A stretch of 64,000 nucleotides of DNA. Origin: Marinobacter sp. BGYM27 (GTDB lineage Bacteria > Pseudomonadota > Gammaproteobacteria > Pseudomonadales > Oleiphilaceae). The notes beneath the pieces were generated by a model. The model worked only from the letters and a program-made list of their open reading frames with translations, was not told the DNA's origin and searched no databases. Shown piece after piece: positions 51,521-60,798 of the stretch. Within the stretch, counting starts at the first letter, position 1. The number at the start of each line of letters is the position of its first letter. The position numbers and the translations under genes are program-made. The stretch covers positions 1-64,000 of the forward strand of contig JANZNS010000005.1 in the NCBI GenBank assembly GCA_025153445.1, read 5' to 3'.

Positions 51521-53474
51521 ACGACAACGCCCGCTGAACCGACAGTTGCTTCTACTGGGAACCGTGCCGGCAATTCTCATGTTTCTGGTGTTGCTGGTAT
51601 TTTTCACGTCAGCCCGGTTAGACGACGTGCGCCAGGACCTGTTCAACACGACGCAGGTTATTGCAGACAACCTGTCACCTGCGGTCGAATATGCCGTTGT
51701 GTCCGGCAATACTTCAGCACTGCGACAGATCCTCAAGCGCACAATCAATCGCAGTGACGTCGCCTGGATTCGCGTTTACGACATCAATGACAGCGAAGTG
51801 GGCGTCGAAACCCGAGGTAATATCGTGCCCGATAGCGAAGACGCCTACGTCTTCCGATCCGATATTCTCCAGCAGCCTCTGGAGCTTGAACAGAACACCC
51901 AGCTCGACTGGTTTGAACCCGGATTAGCCACCTCGTCCGGCGCTATCCGGATTGGTTCGGTCGAAGTCGCTGTTTCGGGCTCACGTCTAACGGCGCAGCG
52001 CCAGGAGATTGTCTTCAGTTCTTTCGCTGTCGCGATCTCAGTGCTCATCATTACCCTGCTGATTATCAATCAGATCGCTAACCGGATTTCCAGACCGATT
52101 CAGGATCTCACGGAAAATGTTAAACGGATGATCGACGGCAAGTACGAGGCACCTCGAAAATCATCTCGCGCAGCCGCAGAGATCACCGAACTGGAGCACA
52201 ATATTGGAGCCCTCGCCTACCATCTGTCGCAGCTCAGGGCCTCCAGGGAGAAAACGCTGGCTGTATCCGAACAGGCACGAGAGCGAGCAGAAAGTGCGAA
52301 CAACGCAAAGTCCGAGTTTCTCGCAATGATGAGTCACGAGTTGCGCACGCCACTGAACGGCGTTCTCGGCATGCTGGAGCTTATGGCAGAAGAGCCCATG
52401 ACCGACAAACAGAAGGATTACATGCTTACTGCACGCCGGGCGACCGAAGATTTGCTGACGGTCATCAGCGATATTCTCGACTTCTCCAGGGTCGAGCGTG
52501 GCATGCTGATACTGGAACACCGCACCTTTGATTTGCGCCAGCTCATCGAAAACTGTGCCGCAACCTACCGCCATGAGTGTCAGGCAAAAGGTCTGGAACT
52601 GAGTACCCTCTTCACTCCGAATTGGCCAGAGAACTGTACCGTCCGGGGTGACGCGATGCGTTTGCGTCAGGTTATCGCCGGTTTGATCGATAATGCGATC
52701 AAATTTACCGATGACGGCAGCATTGACGTGCGCAGCGACTGGATCGTGATGGATGACAATTCCTTCTACCTGAGCTGCGAAGTAAAAGACTCTGGCTCTG
52801 GCATTCCAACTGAACATATTTCTGACATATTCAATAGTTTTGAGCAGGTCGACAGCTCATCATCCCGACGCTATGGCGGAACGGGGATGGGGCTGGCGCT
52901 GGTGCAACGGCTGATTGAATTAATGGGCGGCCACATTCGTGTTGAAACAGATCTGGGGGCGGGGTCCTCCTTCTTCTTTGAGCTTCCGTTCGAGACGGTA
53001 ACCCTCGTTCCTGAGGCTTCGCATTCTGTCGAAACGACCGCCAGTGTTCAGCCACCCGGCACTCCATCGCTACTCGCGCTGGTTGTGGAGGACAATGAAG
53101 TGAATCAGCGAGTTGCCTGCGCCTTGCTTCGTAAGCTCGGGTTTGAAACCACCAGCGCCAGCAACGGAGAAATTGCGGTTGCGATGGTGACAGAGGGTCC
53201 GCATCGCTACGATCTGATTCTGATGGACTGCCAGATGCCGGTGATGGATGGCTACGAAGCAACTCGGTGTATCCGGGCATGGGAGGCAGTAGATGAGCGT
53301 GCACCCTTGCCGATTATCGCGTTAACAGCGGATGCATTGCCGGGCACTGATCATGCCTGCAGGAGCGCAGGTATGAATGATTATCTCGCTAAACCTGTAC
53401 GTAAAGAGATCCTGAAAGGAATTATCGGCCGATGGTTACGCCTGCCGGCGACTCCCGCAGACGTAACCAAATAA
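51513..53474 (+). CDS. Hybrid histidine kinase with C-terminal receiver
   Basis: 653 residues from the ATG at 51513, with AGGAG five bases upstream. Membrane helix (about 10-35), periplasmic sensor (about 36-165), second helix (about 168-190), HAMP (RISRPIQDLTENVKRM), coiled linker, dimerisation motif MMSHELRTPLNGVLG with His275, ATPase motifs DNAIKFTDDG, DSGSGI and GTGMGLALV, and a receiver with Asp572 (ILMDCQMPVMDG) and Lys in YLAKPVR. No HPt domain. Presumably senses the solute-binding protein or receptor state and passes phosphate to a separate HPt protein. No output gene is adjacent. Confidence 0.9.
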   Translation: MSKRQRPLNRQLLLLGTVPAILMFLVLLVFFTSARLDDVRQDLFNTTQVIADNLSPAVEYAVVSGNTSALRQILKRTINRSDVAWIRVYDINDSEVGVETRGNIVPDSEDAYVFRSDILQQPLELEQNTQLDWFEPGLATSSGAIRIGSVEVAVSGSRLTAQRQEIVFSSFAVAISVLIITLLIINQIANRISRPIQDLTENVKRMIDGKYEAPRKSSRAAAEITELEHNIGALAYHLSQLRASREKTLAVSEQARERAESANNAKSEFLAMMSHELRTPLNGVLGMLELMAEEPMTDKQKDYMLTARRATEDLLTVISDILDFSRVERGMLILEHRTFDLRQLIENCAATYRHECQAKGLELSTLFTPNWPENCTVRGDAMRLRQVIAGLIDNAIKFTDDGSIDVRSDWIVMDDNSFYLSCEVKDSGSGIPTEHISDIFNSFEQVDSSSSRRYGGTGMGLALVQRLIELMGGHIRVETDLGAGSSFFFELPFETVTLVPEASHSVETTASVQPPGTPSLLALVVEDNEVNQRVACALLRKLGFETTSASNGEIAVAMVTEGPHRYDLILMDCQMPVMDGYEATRCIRAWEAVDERAPLPIIALTADALPGTDHACRSAGMNDYLAKPVRKEILKGIIGRWLRLPATPADVTK

Positions 53475-53492
53475 CGGATAGCCTGTTCGACG

Positions 53493-54860
53493 TCAGCCTA
53501 CGCTATGTGGCTCGCGCATGGTGACGAACTCTTCTGCTGACGTCGGATGAATTCCGACGGTGCTGTCGAAAACCGCTTTGGTGGCGCCGGCCTTGATCGC
53601 CACGGACAGGCCTTGCAGAATTTCACCCGCATCCGGGCCTACCATATGCGCAGCGACGACCTTGTCTGACGCGTCATCCACAATCAGCTTCATCATACTG
53701 CGTTCGTCACGCCCAGAAAGCGTATGTCGCATGGGTTTGAATTCAGAGCGATAGATCCGAAGCCGCCCATAACGCTCACGTGCTTCACTTTCTATTGGGC
53801 CAACTGTGCCGATGTTGGGGTGACAGAAGACCGCAGTCGCAATAGCACTGTAGTCCATTTCACCCTCGCCATCGCCAAACAGACGACGGGACAGCACCAT
53901 ACCTTGTGCCAAGGCAACCGGTGTGAGCTGCGGCGTACCAATCACATCGCCCAGCGCAGTAATCGACGGCACGGATGTCTGGAAGTGCGAATCAACGGCG
54001 ATATGCCCGCTCTTGGTCATTTCGACGCCCAGCGCCTCCAGCCCCAACCCATCGGTCAGTGCTCTGCGGCCGGTAGCCGCCATGACCAAACCGGTGCTCA
54101 GCGTTGAGCCGTCACTCAGCGCAACCTTGTAATGCGCACCATCAGGGGTGACGCTATCAATGTTCACATTAAAGCGCAGGTCTATGCCCTTCTTGCGAAT
54201 TTCGCCGGCAGTAAACTCCCGAACATCTTCATCAAACCCGCGCAGAAACAGATCTCCCCGGTAGATAAGCGTGGTTTTCACACCCAGGCCGGCGAGAATG
54301 CCTGCAAATTCAACGGCGATGTAACCACCGCCCAAGATGACGGCTTCACGCGGCAGTTGGGGTAAATAGAACATGTCATTCGACGTGACCATGTGTTCCT
54401 TACCCGGAATATCGGGCACAACCGGCCAGCTACCCGTGGCGACAGTGATATGGGCTGCAGAAATACGCCGCTCTCCAACAACGACGGTCTGCGCATCTTC
54501 CAAACGGGCGGTACCTTCAATAATGGTCACACCGGCGTTTTCGAGCATCGTTTTGTAGATGCCGTTCAGGCGATGAATCTCGGAGTTCTTGTTGGCGACC
54601 AGTGTGGGCCAATCAAACTGGATGTTATCGTCAGGAATATTCCAGCCGTAACCGGCTGCATCTTCGAGATCTTCCCCAACGCGAGAGCCATAAACAAAAA
54701 GCTTTTTCGGAACGCATCCCACGTTGACGCAGGTTCCGCCAAGATAGCGCGATTCGATAACGGCGACTCTGGCACCTTTCTGAGCTGACATCCGGGCAAG
54801 CCGAACGCCACCGGAACCTGCTCCAATCACTACCAGATCATATTCGAAGTTCGCTGACAC
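53493..54860 (-). CDS. gor: Glutathione-disulfide reductase
   Basis: 455 residues from a GTG with AAAGGAG upstream. FAD-binding GAGSGG near the start, redox disulfide [13 protein letters not shown] (Cys44, Cys49), NADPH-binding [10 protein letters not shown] with Arg residues after the second strand ([11 protein letters not shown]), FAD motif TALGDVIG and the C-terminal [11 protein letters not shown] with the active-site His-Glu pair. Reduces GSSG to GSH using NADPH in the cytoplasm. Convergent with the hybrid kinase gene, 18 bp apart. Probably in one run with the GNAT gene upstream. Confidence 0.93.
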   Translation of the reverse strand: MSANFEYDLVVIGAGSGGVRLARMSAQKGARVAVIESRYLGGTCVNVGCVPKKLFVYGSRVGEDLEDAAGYGWNIPDDNIQFDWPTLVANKNSEIHRLNGIYKTMLENAGVTIIEGTARLEDAQTVVVGERRISAAHITVATGSWPVVPDIPGKEHMVTSNDMFYLPQLPREAVILGGGYIAVEFAGILAGLGVKTTLIYRGDLFLRGFDEDVREFTAGEIRKKGIDLRFNVNIDSVTPDGAHYKVALSDGSTLSTGLVMAATGRRALTDGLGLEALGVEMTKSGHIAVDSHFQTSVPSITALGDVIGTPQLTPVALAQGMVLSRRLFGDGEGEMDYSAIATAVFCHPNIGTVGPIESEARERYGRLRIYRSEFKPMRHTLSGRDERSMMKLIVDDASDKVVAAHMVGPDAGEILQGLSVAIKAGATKAVFDSTVGIHPTSAEEFVTMREPHSVG

Positions 54861-54899
54861 GGTGACTCCTTTGAAAGCACGAATGGTGATCGGGTGACG

Positions 54900-55541
54900 C
54901 TAGGCTGCGACATCCCGATAAAGAATATATTCCCGAAGATCGCCAAGCTGAATGTCACCAAGATTGCGAAAACCAAGGGATTCGTAAAACTGAAGATAGC
55001 GACTGTTACCAGTATCCAGCACCAGCCCCTGACCACGCGGGTTATCTTCGCAAAGCCGTTCTACGGCTTCCAGCAACACCCGGCCGTAGCCTCTGTTCTG
55101 ATATTTGGGGTGTACGCCCATCAACGGTAACTGATGGACGGTGGAACCGGGCAGCTTGGCACGGATCTGTTCATGGTAATCGATATAGCGCCGTGTAGAC
55201 GAGAAGCCAGCCGTCAGTATCATCCGCAAGCGCCACGAAAACTGGCGCGCGAGATCGAGGCGCAGCTCAGGATCACCCAGGAAGGCAACTGCCACCAGCG
55301 TATCATTGAGCATCAGCCCGATCGCGTCCTGATCAAGATCAAAGTACAAGCTGATCAGCTCGCGAATGGTCGCCCTCACCCGCTGATCATAGCCCGGCCG
55401 CTGGTGGTCAAACAGATAGTGAAACGTAGGCTCATGACGGTAAGCCTGGTAGAGGATCGACTTGGCTTCGTTGAGCGCGTTGCTGTCGAGACGCACAACC
55501 ACGGGCTCGACATTCGCTTGAGCCGCTTTAACGTCCGTCAT
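54900..55541 (-). CDS. GNAT-family N-acetyltransferase
   Basis: 213 residues, GAGG before the ATG. The C-terminal half has the GNAT core: LPLMGVHPKYQNRGYGRVLL with the acetyl-CoA loop QNRGYGR, then GLVLDTGNSRYLQFYESLGF. The N-terminal half (about 20-120) has YRHEPTFHYLFDHQRPGYDQ. Acceptor substrate is unknown. Cytoplasmic. It lies between the type II secretion genes and gor on the same strand; no functional link is evident. Confidence 0.85.
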   Translation of the reverse strand: MTDVKAAQANVEPVVVRLDSNALNEAKSILYQAYRHEPTFHYLFDHQRPGYDQRVRATIRELISLYFDLDQDAIGLMLNDTLVAVAFLGDPELRLDLARQFSWRLRMILTAGFSSTRRYIDYHEQIRAKLPGSTVHQLPLMGVHPKYQNRGYGRVLLEAVERLCEDNPRGQGLVLDTGNSRYLQFYESLGFRNLGDIQLGDLREYILYRDVAA

Positions 55542-55579
55542 GGGATTACCTCGCTTTAGTCAACCGGGATCCCGCTGCG

Positions 55580-56104
55580 TCAGATCTGTAGCGTCAACCT
55601 CACACTTACAACACCGGGAACATCATCCCGATCCATCGCAGCCTGATCGATTATTATGCCGTACTGCTTGCTGAGCTGATCCAGCCAGCCCGCCACGATC
55701 CGGAAAGGCGCATCCTCTATCCAGACGCGCATACCGGTTTCGCCACTTGGCTCGAAGCGTTGCAGTGACAGACCTGCCGAATTGGCGCTGCTCGTCACCG
55801 TCGCCATGAGTGAACGGGTATCGGTGATGGTACTGCTACCGCCGGCAGAGTCACCCGTTTTGCCCAATGCGACGATCGCAGCACGATTCTCCTGAAGCCA
55901 ACTGATCAGCGCAGCAGATGACTCCCGTTCATCAAGCCCGTCCTGTCGAAAACCTGCAGCCGGACGCCAGATTACAAAATAGATCAGAAACAGGAATACT
56001 GCAGCCGCCAATACTTTGAGCGCCATCTGATCGCGGCGCGGCAGGTGGTCATATTGCGTAATCAGCTTCTGGATTGACGGGTTCTTTTTGAGTTTGTTGA
56101 CCAT
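55580..56104 (-). CDS. gspM: Type II secretion protein GspM
   Basis: 174 residues. Short cytoplasmic N-terminus, one membrane helix (about 28-48, LKVLAAAVFLFLIYFVIW), and a periplasmic ferredoxin-like domain with TDTRSLMATVTSSANSAGLS, LQRFEPSGETG and WLDQLSKQYGI. Length and layout match GspM/XcpZ, which stabilises GspL in the inner-membrane platform. It starts four bases after the gspL stop. Last recognisable gsp gene of the operon. Confidence 0.85.
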   Translation of the reverse strand: MVNKLKKNPSIQKLITQYDHLPRRDQMALKVLAAAVFLFLIYFVIWRPAAGFRQDGLDERESSAALISWLQENRAAIVALGKTGDSAGGSSTITDTRSLMATVTSSANSAGLSLQRFEPSGETGMRVWIEDAPFRIVAGWLDQLSKQYGIIIDQAAMDRDDVPGVVSVRLTLQI

Positions 56105-56108
56105 GCTG

Positions 56109-57413
56109 TTATCCCCCGCTCACGGTGAGTCTGGCGCGGGCGCCGCTGCTTTCGTTAACGACCGATCCTATTTTGGCATCCAGCCCCCTGTCACCGATCG
56201 CACTGCGCAAGGCGCTTAAACGATCATAGCTGTCCGCCTTAAGGTCCACTACGAGCTCCCCTCTCTGGCGACTGTAATTGACTGACTCGAACTTGATGTT
56301 CTGCCCGCCACCCAACTTCTGGTATTCCGAGCCGGCCTGAGACAACAGCGCCAGAAAGTCAGCATTAGGCCCCTGTTGTTGCGCCACGCGCAACTTGCCT
56401 TCAAGGCTGCGCTTCAGGTTATTGGGTGTCGTGCGGGTGTCGTTGGGGAAGGCCTGGTGGTAGATACCCATCGCCTGGGCTTCCAGCTGGCTGGCTTCAT
56501 GGTGATGGTAGTATCCCATTCCAATCTCTACGCTGACCTGCAGCGCCAGCCAGAGACCTGCGATAATCAATGCGGGGCGCCAGATACGCCATACACCACT
56601 GGCGTCGTTGGCGGCCTCGAATGTGCCCTGACAAAGATTGATCGGCGCACATTGATGGTGGCTGTGAGTGTGTGCAAGCAATTCCAGAGCACTCAGCTCC
56701 AGCGGTTGACGGGTCAGGTTGAGGCGATCTTCCCTTTCGAGAATCCCGATTAAGGCATCGCTTGCGACCAGGTCTGCTTCGCTACCGTAGAGAGTGACGG
56801 CAATTTCTGCAGACACTTCATCCTGTGCAGGCGCCGCCAGAGTCTGAGCAAAAATGGCCAGGTTAACGCTGCTCATTCTGAACCATTCGCCACCGGCACC
56901 TGATACCAGGGCAATATCATCCTGCAGGCAGATTGACCAGGCTGAATCGCCGAGTGGCAACAGCGCAGCTTCCGGATAGATCGCTTCAAGATTGGCACCA
57001 GACCAGGACTCAAACACTTCAAACCAGATGGCCATCCGGTTGCGATCAATTGCCGCAACCCTGAAGCCCCGCTCGGAATGTTCTCCCAGCGCCAGATGCA
57101 CGCTATCGATGTCCTGAGCCAGTTGTTCCTCGACTGCAAACGGTAAGGCCTGGCGGACGTAACGGGCTTGTTTGGCCGGAATTTCTGCAAAACAGAACAA
57201 TGCCTCATCACCCGGAATAAGACCGACAACCTTAACGCCCTCGAGATCATTCTGGCTCAGTGTCTGTTCAATCGTGTCGCGGGTATCACCCTGTCCCCGA
57301 GCCTGAAAAATGCCGCTGGCATCGACCAGCGCCCAGCTATAGCATTGCTGGTCAATCTGCCCTTCCAGTGCATGGAACGGAGCATCCGGTTGGATGTAAA
57401 GGTGATAAGACAT
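56109..57413 (-). CDS. gspL: Type II secretion protein GspL
   Basis: 434 residues. Cytoplasmic actin-like domain (about 1-275) opening YHLYIQPDAPFHALEG with FCFAEIPAKQARYVRQALPFAVEEQL, one membrane helix (about 280-300, WRPALIIAGLWLALQVSV) and a periplasmic domain. Binds the GspE ATPase to the inner membrane. A 128-bp gap separates it from gspK; no terminator with a U-run is visible there. Confidence 0.88.
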   Translation of the reverse strand: MSYHLYIQPDAPFHALEGQIDQQCYSWALVDASGIFQARGQGDTRDTIEQTLSQNDLEGVKVVGLIPGDEALFCFAEIPAKQARYVRQALPFAVEEQLAQDIDSVHLALGEHSERGFRVAAIDRNRMAIWFEVFESWSGANLEAIYPEAALLPLGDSAWSICLQDDIALVSGAGGEWFRMSSVNLAIFAQTLAAPAQDEVSAEIAVTLYGSEADLVASDALIGILEREDRLNLTRQPLELSALELLAHTHSHHQCAPINLCQGTFEAANDASGVWRIWRPALIIAGLWLALQVSVEIGMGYYHHHEASQLEAQAMGIYHQAFPNDTRTTPNNLKRSLEGKLRVAQQQGPNADFLALLSQAGSEYQKLGGGQNIKFESVNYSRQRGELVVDLKADSYDRLSALRSAIGDRGLDAKIGSVVNESSGARARLTVSGG

Positions 57414-57541
57414 GAATGCGTTGTCCTTGTTATAGGTTCACCGGCCAGCAGCGCATCAAAGCGCCCCGCTGCCAGTGTCACTTGCCGGCCTCAAGCCGCG
57501 TTTTGGCGGCTTCCAGTCTGCTGTTGATTACTATGCCGCGA

Positions 57542-58552
57542 TCAGGAGCCATCCGAAAGCGTGAAACGCTCTTTTGTGATGAGATTCTTCTGACCTTCGT
57601 CACGGCTGACCGTGAACAGTTCACCCTGAGGGTCACGGTACAGCATGGTCACCAATCGATAGGTTCTTTCGTCAATGGTGATGCGCGACGCAACATCGAA
57701 GAACTCGGATTTTATGGTCAGGCCATCGGGCTTCATTCCTAACCCCGCGAAAGCCGGCGCAGCAAGAAAGTCCTGAATATTCTCGAACCGCTGATCTTTG
57801 CGTTGCGCTATAACCGTCTCGATCTGAGCCGCCGTCAGGTTTTCATTCAGTGACTGCAAAACGGCAACTGGCGCGGTATTCACATTGATCCCCGCTCCGG
57901 AAACCGGCAACGCAGAAACGTTGGGGATCAGTTTCTGGTAGGCCTCTTCTGTCATCCCGGCAATCAAACGCAACTCGGAACGACTACTGAAGGGCTGGTT
58001 GGCCGCTCTGTAGGGCGGATCTTGCGATAAATATTCACCGTCCTCCGCACCGTAGGCGTTAACCGTCTGGTCGTTAGTGTCGATCCAGTCGATCAGCGCT
58101 TCCACTCTCACCGTCGTGATTTCAAGTTGGAGCAGCAGCCGGGTCAGCCTGTCCCGTGTCAGTTCATTTACTGTGCCGGTGGAGTCCACCAGATCGTTCA
58201 GATTGATTCGGCCACTGAGATCATTGATCTGAACCTCAACGATGCCATTATCTTCAATTGGCACAAGCGCCGAGTACTGGGCCCAGACCTCATCTTCACT
58301 ATCAACAAGAAGATTTTCTTCCTGGTCTTCATCAAAGTCCTGACGCAGAATCTGCATCGCGAAAGCTTCCGCACCACTTGCAACCGCCTGCCCCTGACTT
58401 TGCGCCAGGCTGTGGCTTACTTTATAGATCCTCAGTGACTGGTGCTGAATCATGCCAGATGTCAGCGCCACGATAAGCGCCATCGCCATCAGTACGATAA
58501 TCAACGCAACGCCTCTTTCACGGGCAGCGTAAGGCGGTCTGGCAATCATCAC
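57542..58552 (-). CDS. gspK: Type II secretion minor pseudopilin GspK
   Basis: 336 residues. N-terminal leader and hydrophobic helix ERGVALIIVLMAMALIVALT, the GspK version of a prepilin cleavage site, which lacks the Glu5 of the other pseudopilins. The large globular domain carries IEDNGIVEVQINDLSGRINL, VEALIDWIDTND and SRSELRLIAG. Caps the pseudopilus tip with GspI and GspJ. Its ATG overlaps the gspJ stop by four bases. Confidence 0.9.
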   Translation of the reverse strand: MMIARPPYAARERGVALIIVLMAMALIVALTSGMIQHQSLRIYKVSHSLAQSQGQAVASGAEAFAMQILRQDFDEDQEENLLVDSEDEVWAQYSALVPIEDNGIVEVQINDLSGRINLNDLVDSTGTVNELTRDRLTRLLLQLEITTVRVEALIDWIDTNDQTVNAYGAEDGEYLSQDPPYRAANQPFSSRSELRLIAGMTEEAYQKLIPNVSALPVSGAGINVNTAPVAVLQSLNENLTAAQIETVIAQRKDQRFENIQDFLAAPAFAGLGMKPDGLTIKSEFFDVASRITIDERTYRLVTMLYRDPQGELFTVSRDEGQKNLITKERFTLSDGS

Positions 58553-59352
58553 TGCGGATTCTCCAGATTGACATCCGGCTGTTCCTGTTCGGCGTTACCG
58601 GCGTTGGCTTCGCTGTCCTCCCCGGACGGTTCATCGTCGGAGTCGTTGATTGCATTCGCATTGGATACGAAGCCCTGTGCCGCCTTGGCATCAAAATCGG
58701 GCAGCACAAATACCCGTTTCAGCTCACCGTAATTGTCGATTTCGACCGTCACTTCTATGCCTTTGGGAAGCGGTAGCACGCTGGCCTGCTGCCCTGTACT
58801 TTCCTGCGCGCCCTCAGCGGTGGGCCAGTCGTCAACCCAGCTGTACTGATCATTCATAAAACGCACGTTAAAATCCGTTACGCCTGTCAGCAAGAGCTGG
58901 TCACGACCTTCTCCGGCATCCTGAGCCTGGTCGAGCATCGCCCAGTAGCGCCGATGCAGCTCATCACCAGTGAATTCATAGGCCGCACGCTGAAGCTCGC
59001 TACGAAGTGCGCCCGTCGGATTTCGCCATCCCTGATGGGTGAGACTCAGTTCATAGGCTTCTTCACGGGAGGTCAGGGCCATGCGGGACTCGCCGTAGAT
59101 GTCCCGCACGGGGCGGTTCACAATCTGGACAATATCGCGCTCGATAATCGCCATCGCCTTGTTAATGCCGGCAAACTCATCAGCCACCCGGTCTACACTG
59201 TCGCGGGCGCGAATGATGCCACTGATGGTTTGCCAGACGCCGAGACCGATAAATGCCGTCATCGCCACTGCAACCAGCACCTCCATCAGGGTAAAACCTG
59301 ATGATTTCAGCTCTTTTGGACCGGAACGATAAAGCCGGGAATCAGAAATCAC
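58549..59352 (-). CDS. gspJ: Type II secretion minor pseudopilin GspJ
   Basis: 267 residues. Leader with prepilin peptidase site SSGFTLMEVLVAVAMTAFIG, then a globular domain with INKAMAIIERDIVQIVNRPV and LTHQGWRNPTGALRSELQRA. The last about 50 residues are acidic and low-complexity (DDEPSGEDSEANAGNAEQEQ), longer than in many GspJ proteins. Overlaps gspI by 11 bases. Confidence 0.9.
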   Translation of the reverse strand: MISDSRLYRSGPKELKSSGFTLMEVLVAVAMTAFIGLGVWQTISGIIRARDSVDRVADEFAGINKAMAIIERDIVQIVNRPVRDIYGESRMALTSREEAYELSLTHQGWRNPTGALRSELQRAAYEFTGDELHRRYWAMLDQAQDAGEGRDQLLLTGVTDFNVRFMNDQYSWVDDWPTAEGAQESTGQQASVLPLPKGIEVTVEIDNYGELKRVFVLPDFDAKAAQGFVSNANAINDSDDEPSGEDSEANAGNAEQEQPDVNLENPQ

Positions 59353-59722
59353 CTACGAACCCCGATAACTTGAGCTGATGGCGTGGCTCATCATTGATCA
59401 TCAGGGACACATCCACATCTATTCGCCTTATGCGGGGCTCTTCCGTGGCGCTCACAAGCGTTTCGATCTCCCAGTTGCGATTGGCATATTCGAGCTCGTC
59501 TATATTTTCCGAGATTCCGGGAGGATTTTCGGCCAGCTGCAGCTCTGCAATTTTGTTTTCGGCAATCCAGCTGGCCAGCGTTTTGTCCCGAATCCGGTCA
59601 AAGCTACCGATGTAATTGCTCGCGACCTGAGTAGCCGCAGTCGCAATCAATCCAAAGATCAGCACCGCCACCAGCACCTCAAGCAGCGTAAAGCCTGATT
59701 CAGGTCTGCGGGCCCACCTCAT
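59342..59722 (-). CDS. gspI: Type II secretion minor pseudopilin GspI
   Basis: 126 residues. Prepilin motif ESGFTLLEVLVAVLIFGLIA, then TLASWIAENKIAELQL, a GspI hallmark. Its ATG overlaps the gspH stop by four bases. Forms the pseudopilus tip complex with GspJ and GspK. Confidence 0.9.
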   Translation of the reverse strand: MRWARRPESGFTLLEVLVAVLIFGLIATAATQVASNYIGSFDRIRDKTLASWIAENKIAELQLAENPPGISENIDELEYANRNWEIETLVSATEEPRIRRIDVDVSLMINDEPRHQLKLSGFVGDF

Positions 59723-60270
59723 CGCCGTTCCTCCGGTTGTTCACCCGGGGGGTGCCACTCAACACCGTTCACACCATCCGACTCAATCAGGTACTCCACA
59801 TCCGTGTTGCTCTCAAGGCTGAGTCCAAGCTCGAAAGGCGTGATTTCACCGCTTGAGAAAAACACGAGATCCGGCGTCAGCTCGTCATCCCCGCCGCCGT
59901 CATTGTCATCCTGGTTGCCGGAGGCGAGCTTGGGAATATCATCTTCGATGCGCGGCGTGACAACTAACCACAGCGGAATGGATCGCGGTTGAAACAGACG
60001 CTCTCCCTGGGCCTGCCATTTGCGTTCGAGATCGTTGTAGATCACAAAACGGTAGTCCTCTTCACCGAGGAGCATGCCGAATTCCTGATTGTTCAGAACA
60101 GCCTGTTCCGACGCTGTTTCCATCAACATGAACATCTTGCGCGAAACATTATCGAGTTCCCGCTGTTCCGCTCCACTACCAAGATTGACAACAGCGATCA
60201 CGGCCATCAAGCCGACGACGACCATCACGACCATGATCTCGATCAGCGTAAAGCCGCGCTGCTGCTTCAT
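59719..60270 (-). CDS. gspH: Type II secretion minor pseudopilin GspH
   Basis: 183 residues from the ATG at 60270, chosen because GGAGTGTTT precedes it and the leader MKQQRG is then the usual length. Prepilin motif RGFTLIEIMVVMVVVGLMAV followed by a strand-rich domain with NNQEFGMLLGEEDYRFVIYN. An Asp-rich stretch NQDDNDGGGDDELTPD interrupts the C-terminal part and is unusual. Confidence 0.87.
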   Translation of the reverse strand: MKQQRGFTLIEIMVVMVVVGLMAVIAVVNLGSGAEQRELDNVSRKMFMLMETASEQAVLNNQEFGMLLGEEDYRFVIYNDLERKWQAQGERLFQPRSIPLWLVVTPRIEDDIPKLASGNQDDNDGGGDDELTPDLVFFSSGEITPFELGLSLESNTDVEYLIESDGVNGVEWHPPGEQPEERR

Positions 60271-60305
60271 AAACACTCCGCCAGAGGCCAAGATCGCCAA
60301 CTGGC

Positions 60306-60746
60306 TTAGTTCTTGGCGCTGTCCCAGACACTGATGTCGGCAGCATCACCCTCACCGCCCTCGCGTCCGTCTGAGCCGTAAGAAAACAGATCATAAGGGC
60401 CGTCCGCACCCGGGCTGATGTACTGGTATTCATTGTCCCAGGGATCAACCGGCACAGACTTCAGGTAGCCGTCCGGGTTCCAGTTGCGCGGCTCAGGGCT
60501 GCCATTCGGTTTGCTGACAAGCGCCTCAAGGCCTTGCTGCGACGAAGGATAGTGGCTGTTGTCAAGGCGATACAGATCCAGTGCATTCCCGATGTTGCTC
60601 ATTTGTGTCTGAGCCACAGTAACCCGGGCCTGATCGCTGCGGCCCAGAATGTTGGGTGCCACAATGGCGACCAGAAGACCGAGAATCACCATTACCACCA
60701 TGATTTCGATCAGTGTAAAACCTGCACTACGATTGAACTGTTTCAT
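60306..60746 (-). CDS. gspG: Type II secretion major pseudopilin GspG
   Basis: 146 residues from the ATG at 60746 (an ATG at 60752 would add two residues). Prepilin motif AGFTLIEIMVVMVILGLLVA, then LDLYRLDNSHYPSSQQGLEA, YLKSVPVDPWDNEYQYISPG and a calcium-site end DLFSYGSDGREGGEGDAADI. Main subunit of the pseudopilus. All hallmarks of GspG are present. Confidence 0.93.
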   Translation of the reverse strand: MKQFNRSAGFTLIEIMVVMVILGLLVAIVAPNILGRSDQARVTVAQTQMSNIGNALDLYRLDNSHYPSSQQGLEALVSKPNGSPEPRNWNPDGYLKSVPVDPWDNEYQYISPGADGPYDLFSYGSDGREGGEGDAADISVWDSAKN

Positions 60747-60798
60747 TGTCATCCGTCTCACGTTTCCGTTGCGTTGTGATTGGTCGGAAGCTCCATTT

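Noticed and set aside
55560-55575. Palindrome CGGGATCCCG near the gspM stop
   Set aside because: Only ten bases and without further structure; expected by chance in a window of this size.
57414-57541. Possible terminator between gspL and gspK
   Set aside because: Short GC hairpins but no U-run, and gsp genes on both sides must be co-expressed.
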